A DNA stretch of 64,000 nucleotides, taken from Nitrosospira sp. NpAV (GTDB lineage Bacteria > Pseudomonadota > Gammaproteobacteria > Burkholderiales > Nitrosomonadaceae). A model generated the notes under the pieces. It made no database searches and was not told the DNA's origin. It worked only from the letters and a program-made list of their open reading frames with translations. Location: contig NZ_JXQM01000003.1 of assembly GCF_000832065.1 (NCBI RefSeq), forward strand, positions 1 through 64,000. The letters run 5' to 3'. The position numbers were made by a program, and so were the translations under genes. The first letter of the stretch is position 1, and each line of letters opens with the position of its first letter. Shown in pieces: positions 37,713 to 46,121 of this stretch.

Positions 37713-38105
37713 CTATTTCTTGCCTCGCTGATCCTCGGGAGTCTGCTCATATTCGCGCCATTTCTGCTTTATTTCATGCCGCTTGTCCGGCGGCAGTTTT
37801 TTAATTGTTTTGTACTTCTCGCGCACCAGCTCGCGCTGCTCAGGAGTCAGAGAATACCAGTCACGCATCTGCAACTGCGTGCGATGCTGCTCTGACGGTG
37901 TCATTCGCGGATAGCGCTTAGCAATGCCTAGCCATTTCTTTTTCTTTGCAGGGTCCATACGGTCCCATTCTTCCGCAAGGGGAGCCAGGACTTCTTTTTG
38001 TTGAGGACTCAATCCATTCCAGACAGGCTGACTGGCTTCAGATAGAGCGGGAACTGAAAACGAAATGCATAGCCAGAACGCTGCTGCTAGGGATGATCTA
38101 GCCAT
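37713..38105 (-). CDS. DUF3106 exported protein
   Basis: A 130-residue protein with a signal peptide (RSSLAAAFWLCISFSVPALSEA) and a Trp-, Lys- and Arg-rich mature part containing WNGLSPQQKEVLAPLAEEW and SLTPEQRELVREKYK, typical of DUF3106. No function is known. The start codon and first residues are encoded by one half of a 23-bp tandem duplication whose other half encodes the end of the upstream gene. There is no ribosome site, so translation is likely coupled to DUF3619, whose stop lies 4 nt upstream. Confidence 0.85.
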   Translation of the reverse strand: MARSSLAAAFWLCISFSVPALSEASQPVWNGLSPQQKEVLAPLAEEWDRMDPAKKKKWLGIAKRYPRMTPSEQHRTQLQMRDWYSLTPEQRELVREKYKTIKKLPPDKRHEIKQKWREYEQTPEDQRGKK

Positions 38106-38127
38106 GCTGCTAGGGATGATCTAGCCA
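38082..38127. repeat. Perfect 23-bp tandem duplication at a gene junction
   Basis: 38082-38104 and 38105-38127 are identical. On the minus strand one copy encodes the last residues and stop of the DUF3619 gene, and the second copy, read in another frame, encodes the N-terminus (ARSSLAA) of the DUF3106 protein. Confidence 0.95.
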
Positions 38128-38478
38128 GGCATCAAACTCGTCATCGAGATAGGCATTGACTGGCAGATCATCAACCAGCAACATTATGTCGATTTCCTCG
38201 TTATCGTCACCCTGCTGGAACGTTTGCCAATAAACCACACTTGCGAAAGCAAACAACAACATTATCAAGGATAGCCATTTCCCTGTTCTTAGATGCCAAT
38301 CATCGCCCCCCCGCGCGGAAACACCGTGACCGGCTGTAACAATTTCCCCGGTCACCTGATAATTCTGGAGAGCCGCCCTGCGTGCCGATTGCAGCTGATT
38401 CAACGTGCTCTGCTTGATATCATCCAGACCATGATTCAACAGCCGCGCAACTTTCCCCCCCAACTCTGGTTCATTCAT
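38110..38478 (-). CDS. DUF3619 membrane protein, likely anti-sigma partner
   Basis: A 122-residue protein with a cytoplasmic N-terminus (LLNHGLDDIKQSTLNQLQSARRAAL), one transmembrane helix (about 68-85) and an acidic C-terminal tail. DUF3619 genes regularly follow an RpoE-like sigma factor, and its ATG overlaps the sigma stop by 4 nt. An anti-sigma role is inferred from layout and size. Its C-terminus falls in the 23-bp duplication. Confidence 0.85.
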   Translation of the reverse strand: MNEPELGGKVARLLNHGLDDIKQSTLNQLQSARRAALQNYQVTGEIVTAGHGVSARGGDDWHLRTGKWLSLIMLLFAFASVVYWQTFQQGDDNEEIDIMLLVDDLPVNAYLDDEFDAWLDHP

Positions 38479-39044
38479 AGCTCAATTCCTTCTTTTCTCA
38501 ATATAGTAGCAAGAGCGTGGGTTGCGCGCGAGCAATGAGTTTTCACGCTTCCTTCGGAACACCCCATAGCTGTTGCAGTTTCCGTGACATCCATTTCCTC
38601 CCAGTAACGCAGCAGGAAGGCTTCCCGTTGACGCGCTGGAAGGGTTTCAATGGCTCTCTCAAGCAAATTGATAAGTTGGGCCTGCTCCAGTTGCGCATGA
38701 GGATCATCAGAATCTGACTCTCCCTTTACACGCAAGGTTTCCAGGAAATCGTAGTCTTCGTCATCTTTTTCCTGCTTAGGTGTAAAAGATGAAAAAAGTG
38801 TAGTCCATAGGGAACGGGTTTTCTGGCGGCGGTAAAAATCCCGTATCGTATTCTGCAGAATGCGCTGAAACAGGAGCGGTAATTCTTCCGGTGGCTTGGC
38901 GGCATACTTCTCAACTAGCTTCGTCATGGAGTCCTGAACAATATCCAGCGCCACATGTTCGTCGCGTACCGCGAACAATGCTTGTTTATAGGCTCGCCGC
39001 TCGACTTCAGCCAGAAAATTGGAAAATTCCTGTTGAGTAGCCAG
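38475..39044 (-). CDS. RNA polymerase sigma factor, ECF/sigma-70 type, non-standard start
   Basis: The protein has region 2 (QALFAVRDEHVALDIVQDSMTKLVEKY, LFQRILQNTIRDFYRRQK) and region 4 (ETLPARQREAFLLRYWEEMDVTETATAMGCSEGSVKTH). Betaproteobacterial relatives start about MATQQE. Here the codon at that position is CTG (39044), and the only in-frame ATG is 71 codons further upstream in a stretch with no similarity. I take CTG with AGG 10 nt upstream, giving 189 residues; the weaker alternative is the long frame to 39257. It heads the operon with DUF3619, DUF3106 and RDD. Confidence 0.8.
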   Translation of the reverse strand: MATQQEFSNFLAEVERRAYKQALFAVRDEHVALDIVQDSMTKLVEKYAAKPPEELPLLFQRILQNTIRDFYRRQKTRSLWTTLFSSFTPKQEKDDEDYDFLETLRVKGESDSDDPHAQLEQAQLINLLERAIETLPARQREAFLLRYWEEMDVTETATAMGCSEGSVKTHCSRATHALATILRKEGIEL

Positions 39045-39551
39045 GACGATTTGCCTATAAGTAGATAAAAAAAATGGCAGAAAAACAGGAATAATGTTAG
39101 CAAAGTTTTCCTGGTTTCCGAAAAAATTTACTGAAGAAAAGACAGAACCTAAGCAGCGGTGTTTGCAAAGATTAGCTTCGGCTGATTCGGCATGGCTGGC
39201 CACATGTGAAATAGTAAGAATTGCACCTGATAATGAGCCGAACCACCTGAATCTCAATCAGAGTTTGTCGTCAAGTTTAACCCATTCCAGCTGCGACAAT
39301 TTGTCGCATTGTGATACGCGGATCTCACGCCTATCATTCTCTTTCACGGCTTAATCGAGGGTTGCCCAAGCATAAACCCTTAAGGTAAGAAAAAAATATT
39401 CTCGACACTTTGCATGCTGCGCATCAACATGCAAATTAAGTGGTAAAATATTGCAAGTGCGACTGATTCTTAATTAGATTTACATTACTAAATGTTCGGT
39501 ATCTTCAAGACCAAAATCATAATCCACTCGTTGCGGGCAGGCGGTTTGGGC
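39045..39551. other. Divergent intergenic region, sigma factor / thioredoxin-like gene
   Basis: About 500 bp holding both promoters. The first 210 bp are an open extension of the sigma-factor frame with no protein resemblance. A palindromic pair GCGACAAT-TTGTCGC lies near 39291-39305. No gene was recognised. Confidence 0.5.
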
Positions 39552-40067
39552 ATGGCTCATTATCCGTTTCGCCCCGTAATGGGAGGGCTGCTTCTCGTAT
39601 TGATACTCACTTTCATGAATGCTAGCGGTGCTGCCGAAAGTGTTCGCCCATTTACGCTGGGAAGTCTTGACAAAGTCCTTGGTGCCCGTGAAGGCAAGCC
39701 CTTCATCCTGGTTTTCTGGTCGCTTGATTGTCAATACTGCCCAACCGAATTGAAAATGCTGAGTGAGCTCAAGCGCAATCATCCGGCGCTGGACGTCGTT
39801 CTCATTGCTACTGATTCAGTGGGTGATACGCCACAGCTTATCGCCCGGACAGAAAGCTATGGGATGGACAAGGCCGAGCAATGGGTTTTTGCGGAGGATA
39901 TGCCGGAACGCTTGCGTTTTGAAATCGACCGCCGCTGGTACGGCGAAGTACCGCGTACGTATTTCTATGACAAAAAGCATCAACGAGAAGCCAAGACCGG
40001 TCTGGTCAGCAAGAAGTTCTTTGAGGACTGGTTGGTTCGCAATGCCGTAGCCGGCCCCGGACGTTGA
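39552..40067 (+). CDS. TlpA-like thioredoxin-fold protein, exported
   Basis: A 171-residue protein with a hydrophobic N-terminal signal or anchor (about 10-28) and a thioredoxin fold with Cys60-Gln-Tyr-Cys63 after FILVFWSLD. It should be a periplasmic thiol-disulfide protein. The AGGCGG stretch before the ATG at 39552 supports this start; a frame open from 39492 has none. It is 4 nt from tonB and so probably co-transcribed; it may protect or mature a TonB-dependent system. Confidence 0.8.
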   Translation: MAHYPFRPVMGGLLLVLILTFMNASGAAESVRPFTLGSLDKVLGAREGKPFILVFWSLDCQYCPTELKMLSELKRNHPALDVVLIATDSVGDTPQLIARTESYGMDKAEQWVFAEDMPERLRFEIDRRWYGEVPRTYFYDKKHQREAKTGLVSKKFFEDWLVRNAVAGPGR

Positions 40068-40071
40068 ACGC

Positions 40072-40716
40072 ATGATAATGAAGCGTAATCCTGTTGCCCT
40101 ACCCGGCCTGATGTTTGTTCTTGCGGCGCATGGTGCGTTGCTGTATTTCCTGTTTAAGCAGCAGCTGATTCCTCCACCGGAACAATTGGCGACACTGATC
40201 GTCAACTTTATTCCGGCAGCCAGACCCAAGGAAGAATCTAAGCCAGAGCCACCCCCACCGAAGCCTCAGCCGGTAAAGAAACCACCACAATCTCGCCAAT
40301 TGGTGGCGGAAGCACCGGTATTATCGCCAAGCGAGCCGGTGGCACCACCGACCGCGCCTGAACCAGAGCCAGAACCAGAACCGGTAGCCGTAGCGCCGCA
40401 GCCTCAACAGATGGCGCCCGGTCCCGTCACGCTTTCCTCGGAGCTATCGGTCACATGCCCGGAATTGAATGCCCCTGCATACCCTGCTCTTTCGCGAAGG
40501 CTTGGCGAGGAAGGCAAGCTGGTGCTACGGGTGGAACTGGATGAAAACGGCCGCATCAGTGTGGCACAAATCATCAATAGCAGCGGTTTCAAACGTCTGG
40601 ACGAAGCCGCCCTGGTCGCGGTGAAAACCTGGCGCTGCACGCCGCCCCAGCGTAATGGCCAGCCGGTACGGGCCATTGCGCTTCAGCCCTTCAACTTTGT
40701 ACTGCAAGGAGATTGA
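40072..40716 (+). CDS. tonB: Energy transducer TonB
   Basis: A 214-residue protein with an N-terminal transmembrane helix, a Pro/Glu/Lys-rich periplasm-spanning linker (about 40-115) and a C-terminal TonB domain with YPALSRRLGEEGKLVLRVEL and DEAALVAVKTWRCTP. It passes inner-membrane energy to outer-membrane receptors. exbB and exbD follow immediately. No TonB-dependent receptor is in the window. Confidence 0.9.
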   Translation: MIMKRNPVALPGLMFVLAAHGALLYFLFKQQLIPPPEQLATLIVNFIPAARPKEESKPEPPPPKPQPVKKPPQSRQLVAEAPVLSPSEPVAPPTAPEPEPEPEPVAVAPQPQQMAPGPVTLSSELSVTCPELNAPAYPALSRRLGEEGKLVLRVELDENGRISVAQIINSSGFKRLDEAALVAVKTWRCTPPQRNGQPVRAIALQPFNFVLQGD

Positions 40717-40720
40717 TTTA

Positions 40721-41461
40721 ATGGAACAGGGATTAGGATTTTCACACTTTCTCGCCCAGATAGATGGCGTTGGTATAAGTGTACTGGTACTCCTGATGGC
40801 ACTTTCGGTGGCAAGCTGGTATCTCATACTCACGAAGAGTATTTCCAACTATCTCACGGGACGGCGTGCAGACGCGTTTCTCAAGCGTTTCTGGAGCGCC
40901 AGTTCATTGCAAGAGGTAAACTCTACCTTGAAAGATAGCTCGGACGATAATGCATTTGCCAAACTTGCTCGGCTTGCGATGGATGCCGCAGTCGATTCCG
41001 AGAAACATGGCCTGCAGAAACTGGCCGCTGCGGGCGGACCCAGCGAGTTCATTACACGGGTACTGCGCAACGGCCTCGACCAGGAAGCAACTCGTGTTGA
41101 GAACGGTCTCACGGTCATCGCCTCGGCAGGCTCGGCAGCCCCCTATATCGGTTTATTCGGCACGGTGTGGGGCATTTACCATGCATTGGTGCAAATCGGC
41201 CTTTCCGGTCAGGGCACCTTGGACAAAGTAGCCGGCCCGGTGGGCGAAGCGTTGATTATGACAGCGCTGGGGTTGGCTGTAGCGATCCCGGCTGTATTGG
41301 CCTACAATACATTTGTGCGGCGCAATCGCATATGGCTGGGACGTCTTGATGCCTTCGCGCATGATCTGTTCATATTGATCGCCGTCGGTGCCAAAACCAA
41401 TAGTTCCGCGGTGGATGAACGTCAGTTGCGTGTGGTTAGCCCTAGCGAAAGGAGGTCGTGA
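40721..41461 (+). CDS. exbB: Biopolymer transport protein ExbB (MotA/TolQ/ExbB proton channel)
   Basis: A 246-residue channel subunit with three membrane helices; the last two are in the conserved ASAGSAAPYIGLFGTVWGIYHAL and VGEALIMTALGLAVAIPAVLAYN blocks. The ATG at 40721 has AAGGAG upstream. A frame open from 40655 overlaps tonB and has no support. Its stop shares one base with the exbD start. A second pair is at 61.8 kb. Confidence 0.92.
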   Translation: MEQGLGFSHFLAQIDGVGISVLVLLMALSVASWYLILTKSISNYLTGRRADAFLKRFWSASSLQEVNSTLKDSSDDNAFAKLARLAMDAAVDSEKHGLQKLAAAGGPSEFITRVLRNGLDQEATRVENGLTVIASAGSAAPYIGLFGTVWGIYHALVQIGLSGQGTLDKVAGPVGEALIMTALGLAVAIPAVLAYNTFVRRNRIWLGRLDAFAHDLFILIAVGAKTNSSAVDERQLRVVSPSERRS

Positions 41462-41880
41462 TGGCATTTGGCAGCATGAACAGCGGCAGCAGCCAGACGC
41501 CAATGACCGAGATTAATGTCGTACCGCTGGTGGACGTAATGCTGGTGTTGTTGGTAATCTTCATCATTACCGCACCGTTGCTGACTCATTCGGTTAAGGT
41601 GGATCTCCCCAAAGCATCTAGCAGCCCAAATATCACTAAACCGGAACATATCGAATTTGGTCTTCGAGACGATGCAAGCCTTTATTGGAATGGCGAGGCT
41701 GTAACGATGGATCAATTGGCGCCGCGCTTTAGTGCGACGGTACAACAGGATCCCAATGTCGAGCTCCATATCCGGGCTGACAAACATGTTCATTATGAAC
41801 ATGTGGCCAAGGTAATGTCTATTGCAGCAAAAGCCGGACTGGTAAGAATCGGATTTGTTACCGATCCATCACTACAGTAG
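41461..41880 (+). CDS. exbD: Biopolymer transport protein ExbD/TolR
   Basis: A 139-residue protein with one transmembrane helix (about 17-42, MTEINVVPLVDVMLVLLVIFI, with the proton-conducting Asp in VDVML) and a periplasmic domain. GGAGG lies 5 nt before the ATG. GTG at 41458 is in frame, but it is only 1 nt from the ribosome site. It completes the tonB-exbB-exbD operon. Confidence 0.92.
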   Translation: MAFGSMNSGSSQTPMTEINVVPLVDVMLVLLVIFIITAPLLTHSVKVDLPKASSSPNITKPEHIEFGLRDDASLYWNGEAVTMDQLAPRFSATVQQDPNVELHIRADKHVHYEHVAKVMSIAAKAGLVRIGFVTDPSLQ

Positions 41881-41984
41881 CGCCCTCCAGGCATGGTTAG
41901 AATCGGAACGTCACTTGCTGGTAATTTGATCATTGTAGGTCTGATACCCGGCAGGCAATTTACGGCCTCGGTAGCCATGGCGAT

Positions 41985-42506
41985 ATGCCTGCCGTAATGC
42001 GGTTTCGCGGCTGGCGCCGTTTTCTGATAAATCTTTCCATTGTCGCCGCAGCCCTATTTCTGGGCCTCATGTCATGGCTTATCGCCAAACCCACAGCAAC
42101 GCGTTTGCATGAAACCGTGCCGGGGGAGCGCATGACTTTCGCGGCCACCCCTGATATCGATATCAGTCTGGATGCCGACAGCAGCGTAACAATCACCAAC
42201 ACTGAGCCTCCCCGCGTCGAATTGCTGCGGGGCAACGCTTTTTTCGATGTCAAGGGTCATGACCCCGGCAAGCTCCAGGTAAAGGTGGGCACGACCTATA
42301 TAAAGGATGTCGGCACGCGTTTTAGTGTCAGCAAACGGGCGGATGGCGGCACCGTCGCCGTAGCGAGCGGACAGGTCGAAATCCAGGTGGAGACGGGGAA
42401 GTACCTGGTTGGCGCCCATGAACGGGCAGATTTCAATAACACGAGCGTTACCGGACAAAGGGTCATCGCTGAAACGGACGTAGCCCCGTGGCACCCTCGC
42501 CGGTAG
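41985..42506 (+). CDS. FecR-domain protein, short form
   Basis: A 173-residue protein with an N-terminal membrane helix (about 10-35) and a single FecR domain: VELLRGNAFFDVKGHDP, VGTTYIKDVGTRFSVSK and GGTVAVASGQVEIQ. FecR proteins normally pass a receptor signal to a FecI sigma factor. This one lacks the usual N-terminal sigma-binding region, and no FecI or receptor gene is adjacent. It follows exbD by about 100 nt on the same strand. The ATG at 41997 is an alternative start. Confidence 0.75.
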   Translation: MPAVMRFRGWRRFLINLSIVAAALFLGLMSWLIAKPTATRLHETVPGERMTFAATPDIDISLDADSSVTITNTEPPRVELLRGNAFFDVKGHDPGKLQVKVGTTYIKDVGTRFSVSKRADGGTVAVASGQVEIQVETGKYLVGAHERADFNNTSVTGQRVIAETDVAPWHPRR

Positions 42507-42631
42507 CGGATACGCGGCCGTAGCCAGGCGAAAAACCGGCAATGTGCCGGCGCCCCCCCTTTTCCCGGTTATTCGGCCGTCGCTAGGCCTTCAAGCATGT
42601 ATCGTAGCGCATAACGAGCGAGCCTATTCCC

Positions 42632-43342
42632 ATGAAACCCGTTGCAATTTTCAGGCATTTTCCCATTGAGGGTCCGGGATACTTCGCGACGTTTCTTGAT
42701 TCACATTCCATTCCGTGGCGGCTCGTGAAAGTTGACGCTAATGAAATACTGCCTTCGAGCGCAGATCAATTCAGTGGGCTGGTGTTCTTCGGTGGTCCCA
42801 TGAGCGTAAACGACGATCTACCCTGGATTGTGCCAGTGCTTGCATTGATCCGGCAAGCGGTAGCGAACGATATCCCGGTATTAGGTCACTGCCTCGGCGG
42901 CCAATTGATGTCGAAGGCGCTAGGGGGTGCGGTAAGCAAAAATCCGACCAAGGAAATCGGCTGGGGTGAAGTCAGCGTCGCGGATAATGCCGCTGCCCGC
43001 GAATGGTTCGGGGAAGCGTCCAAATTCGAGTCGTTCCACTGGCATGGCGAAAACTTCACTTTACCGGATGGCGCAACCTGCCTGCTTTCCAGTCCGTATT
43101 GCGAAAATCAGGCGTTCGCACTGAATATGCATTTGGGGATGCAATGCCATGTCGAGATGACTGAAGATATGGTAAAAACCTGGTGCCAAGCAGGTGCTGA
43201 GGAGATAGCCGGCAGTTCCGGACCGGCGGTGCAATCCGCTGCGGCTATGCAAAGGGATCTGGTTAACCGGGTATCAGCATTAAATCAAATCGCCCATCGC
43301 TTATACGAAAAATGGGTTTCCGGCCTAATGTGTAATGGGTAG
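42632..43342 (+). CDS. Class I glutamine amidotransferase (GMP synthase-like)
   Basis: A 236-residue GATase domain with nucleophile Cys87 (LGHCLGGQ) and His173/Glu175 (QCHVEMTED). FFGGPMSVNDD and SFHWHGENFTLP are typical of the stand-alone GuaA-like amidotransferases, some of which hydrolyse gamma-glutamyl peptides. No ammonia-accepting partner is encoded nearby, so the substrate is unknown. It is convergent with yajQ, with a 9-nt gap. Confidence 0.85.
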   Translation: MKPVAIFRHFPIEGPGYFATFLDSHSIPWRLVKVDANEILPSSADQFSGLVFFGGPMSVNDDLPWIVPVLALIRQAVANDIPVLGHCLGGQLMSKALGGAVSKNPTKEIGWGEVSVADNAAAREWFGEASKFESFHWHGENFTLPDGATCLLSSPYCENQAFALNMHLGMQCHVEMTEDMVKTWCQAGAEEIAGSSGPAVQSAAAMQRDLVNRVSALNQIAHRLYEKWVSGLMCNG

Positions 43343-43351
43343 GCGGTCGAA

Positions 43352-43837
43352 TCATTCACGGAAATTCTGGAATTGCAGCGGAAATTCGGTGACGGATTTC
43401 TTTACCAGTTGTATTGCCTCTTGCAAGGTATCGCGCTTTGCACCTGAAATACGCACCGCTTCGCCCTGGATACTGCCCTGTACCTTGAGCTTGCTATCCT
43501 TGACAAGCCTGATAATCTTTTTTGCCAGCTCGCTTTCCACCCCCGTTTTAACCGTGACTTGCTGCTTGGCTTTATTGCCGCTGACTTTCTCTACCCCTCC
43601 TTTATCCAGACAACGTACGTCAACATTGCGCTTGGCGAGTTTGGCCATCAGAATATCCAATACTTGGCTGAGTTTGAATTCATCGTCAGCGTAAATAGTA
43701 AGTGTGTAATCCGACTGCTCTACACGCGCATCGGATCCCTTGAAATCGAAACGTGTGCCTACCTCCTTATTCACCTGATCGATCGCGTTCCTGATTTCCT
43801 GTTTATCAACTTCCGAAACAATATCGAATGACGGCAT
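43352..43837 (-). CDS. yajQ: YajQ-family nucleotide-binding protein
   Basis: A 161-residue protein beginning [21 protein letters not shown] and ending [15 protein letters not shown], the family signature, with GTRFDFKG and the two ferredoxin-like halves. Some members bind cyclic di-GMP and act with a transcription factor; others bind ATP or GTP. GGGGAG lies just before the ATG. It follows argG on the same strand. Confidence 0.93.
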   Translation of the reverse strand: MPSFDIVSEVDKQEIRNAIDQVNKEVGTRFDFKGSDARVEQSDYTLTIYADDEFKLSQVLDILMAKLAKRNVDVRCLDKGGVEKVSGNKAKQQVTVKTGVESELAKKIIRLVKDSKLKVQGSIQGEAVRISGAKRDTLQEAIQLVKKSVTEFPLQFQNFRE

Positions 43838-43859
43838 GATCTCCCCTTTCGCCCGGCAA

Positions 43860-45101
43860 TTATTTTCTGCTTTTCAAATTTTGCGCAATACGCATGCGTA
43901 GCGCATTCAACTTGATAAACCCAGCCGCATCCGCCTGATTATAAGCGCCCTTGTCTTCCTCGAAGGTGGCAATGTGCGGGTCAAACAACGAGTCTGTTTT
44001 GGAGTCTCTTCCCACCACGATCACATTGCCTTTATAGAGTTTCACGCGCACCCATCCGTTTACATGGCTTTGGGATGCATCAAACATGGTTTGCATCATT
44101 CTGCGTTCCGGACTCCACCAGTAACCGTTGTAAATCAGGGCGGCATAACGTGGCATCAACTCATCCTTCAAATGTGCCACCTCCCGATCGAGCGTAATGG
44201 ACTCCATGGCACGGTGAGCGCGCAGCATGATCGTACCGCCGGGAGTCTCGTAACAGCCACGGGATTTCATGCCCACGTAACGATTTTCTACCAGATCCAA
44301 ACGTCCGATCCCGTGCTTGCCGCCTAGTTGATTGAGTTTAGCGAGTACGCGCGCGGGAGAGAGCTTTTTACCATTCAGGGCGATGATATCGCCTTGCTTG
44401 AACTCCAGATCGAGGTATTCCGCCTCGTTGGGGGCCTTCTCCGGTGAAACGCTCCAACGCCACATCGATTCTTCCGGCTCCTGTGCGGGATCCTCCAGGA
44501 TACGGCCCTCATAGGAGATATGTAGCAGATTGGCATCCATGCTGTAAGGAGAGCCACCCTTTTTCTTCATTTCCACCGGAATGCCATGCTGTTCCGCGTA
44601 GCTCAGAAGCTTTTCCCGGGAGGTAAGATCCCATTCACGCCACGGCGCGATTACGCGAATATCAGGCTGGAGCGCATAGTAGCCGAGTTCGAAGCGCACC
44701 TGATCATTGCCCTTGCCCGTAGCACCGTGCGAAACCGCGTCCGCTCCGGTTTTATGCGCGATTTCAATTTGCCGCTTGGCGATGAGCGGACGGGCAATGC
44801 TGGTGCCAAGCAGGTACTCTCCCTCATAAATGGTATTGGCACGGAACATGGGGAAAACGAAATCGCGTACAAATTCCTCGCGCAAATCGTCGATGAAAAT
44901 CTCTTTTACCCCGAATTGTTTGGCTTTCGCGCGCGCAGGCTCCACTTCCTCTCCTTGACCAATGTCCGCGGTGAAAGTCACAATTTCGCACTGGTATGTA
45001 TCTTGCAGCCATTTCAGAATCACCGAGGTATCGAGTCCGCCGGAAAAGGCCAGAACGACCTTGTTAACTTTGGACACGCCGCCGCTCTTCACTTTTTTCA
45101 T
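43860..45101 (-). CDS. argG: Argininosuccinate synthase
   Basis: It joins citrulline and aspartate in arginine synthesis. The PP-loop is [18 protein letters not shown] near residue 15, and [20 protein letters not shown] and the C-terminal RMRIAQNLK follow. The 413 residues from the ATG at 45101 are normal; GAGGG lies 9 nt upstream, inside the end of argF, whose stop is 2 nt before. A frame open to 45251 adds 50 residues of no resemblance. Confidence 0.95.
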   Translation of the reverse strand: MKKVKSGGVSKVNKVVLAFSGGLDTSVILKWLQDTYQCEIVTFTADIGQGEEVEPARAKAKQFGVKEIFIDDLREEFVRDFVFPMFRANTIYEGEYLLGTSIARPLIAKRQIEIAHKTGADAVSHGATGKGNDQVRFELGYYALQPDIRVIAPWREWDLTSREKLLSYAEQHGIPVEMKKKGGSPYSMDANLLHISYEGRILEDPAQEPEESMWRWSVSPEKAPNEAEYLDLEFKQGDIIALNGKKLSPARVLAKLNQLGGKHGIGRLDLVENRYVGMKSRGCYETPGGTIMLRAHRAMESITLDREVAHLKDELMPRYAALIYNGYWWSPERRMMQTMFDASQSHVNGWVRVKLYKGNVIVVGRDSKTDSLFDPHIATFEEDKGAYNQADAAGFIKLNALRMRIAQNLKSRK

Positions 45102-45103
45102 AT

Positions 45104-46027
45104 TCAAACACCCTCTAATCTTCCCAACAACAAATATTCCATCAGCGCCTTCTGCGTATGCAGCCGGTTCTCGGCTTCTTCCCAAACGATCGATTGCGGC
45201 CCGTCGATGACCTCCGCCGCCACTTCTTCGCCCCGATGGGCAGGCAGGCAATGCATGAACAAGGTGCCTTTCTTTGCACAGGACATCATTTCGGTATCCA
45301 CCCGAAAATTGGCGAAGTCTTTTTTACGCTCCTCGGTTTCAGCCTCAAAACCCATACTCGTCCAAACGTCTGTAGTGACAAGATCGGCATCCTTCACAGC
45401 GTCATGCGGATCGGCGAATTCCTCGTAATGACCGGTGCCATAAAGCCCAGCCCGTTCCGGCTCGACCTCATAACCGGGCGGGGTCGAAACGTGTACGTTG
45501 AAATCGAATACCTCTGCCGCCTGAAGCCAGGTGTTGCAAACGTTATTGGAATCCCCGATCCACGCCACGGTCTTGCCCGAGATACTTCCGCATTGCTCGA
45601 TGAAAGTAAAAATATCACCCATGATCTGACAGGGGTGGTACTCGTCGGTCAACCCATTGATCACGGGTACCCGCGAATGCGCGGCGAAACGCCTGATGAT
45701 ATCGTGCTCATAGGTACGAATCATGACGATGTCCACCATGCGTGAAATTACGCGCGCCGCATCTTCCACCGGCTCGCCGCGTCCGAGTTGGGTATCCCGG
45801 GTGGAAAGATAGATCGCCGCACCGCCCAGCTGGTGCATACCCGCCTCGAATGATAAGCGGGTACGAGTCGAGTGCTTATCGAAAATCATCGCCATGGTAC
45901 GATCTTCCAGTGGCCAATACCGCCGGTATTGCTTGAACTCGTGTTTGATCCAGCGCGTCCGTTCAAACAGATACTCGAATTCTTCCCGGGAAAAATCGTT
46001 GAACTGTAAAAAGTGATTGATCTGCAT
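45104..46027 (-). CDS. argF: Ornithine carbamoyltransferase
   Basis: A 307-residue enzyme making citrulline from ornithine and carbamoyl phosphate. It has STRTR (53-57), YHPCQ (130-134) and [11 protein letters not shown] (259-262 HCLP). AGGA lies 7 nt before the ATG. It is immediately followed by argG and follows argD by about 95 nt, so argD-argF-argG form a likely operon. Confidence 0.95.
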   Translation of the reverse strand: MQINHFLQFNDFSREEFEYLFERTRWIKHEFKQYRRYWPLEDRTMAMIFDKHSTRTRLSFEAGMHQLGGAAIYLSTRDTQLGRGEPVEDAARVISRMVDIVMIRTYEHDIIRRFAAHSRVPVINGLTDEYHPCQIMGDIFTFIEQCGSISGKTVAWIGDSNNVCNTWLQAAEVFDFNVHVSTPPGYEVEPERAGLYGTGHYEEFADPHDAVKDADLVTTDVWTSMGFEAETEERKKDFANFRVDTEMMSCAKKGTLFMHCLPAHRGEEVAAEVIDGPQSIVWEEAENRLHTQKALMEYLLLGRLEGV

Positions 46028-46121
46028 AATTATTCCTGAATCATGGATGGCGAGTCTCGAAGCACCGAAACATGAACCGGGATGCTTTCACGCTTCACTT
46101 TTCATGGCCCTCGATTCTCCG

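Noticed and set aside
39045-39257. N-terminal extension of the sigma factor to an upstream ATG
   Set aside because: The 71 extra residues have no family similarity and would sit before region 2 in a family that starts about MATQQE.
42536-42563. Hairpin CCGGC/GCCGG followed by C-run and TTTT after the FecR gene
   Set aside because: A 5-bp stem with the T-run separated by nine G/C bases is too weak to call a terminator.
43181-44815. 15-base identity between the amidotransferase gene (43181-43195) and argG region (44801-44815)
   Set aside because: It lies in unrelated coding sequences read on opposite strands; probably chance.
44586-45428. 280-codon open frame opposite argG/argF
   Set aside because: It crosses the boundary of two real genes on the other strand and resembles nothing.
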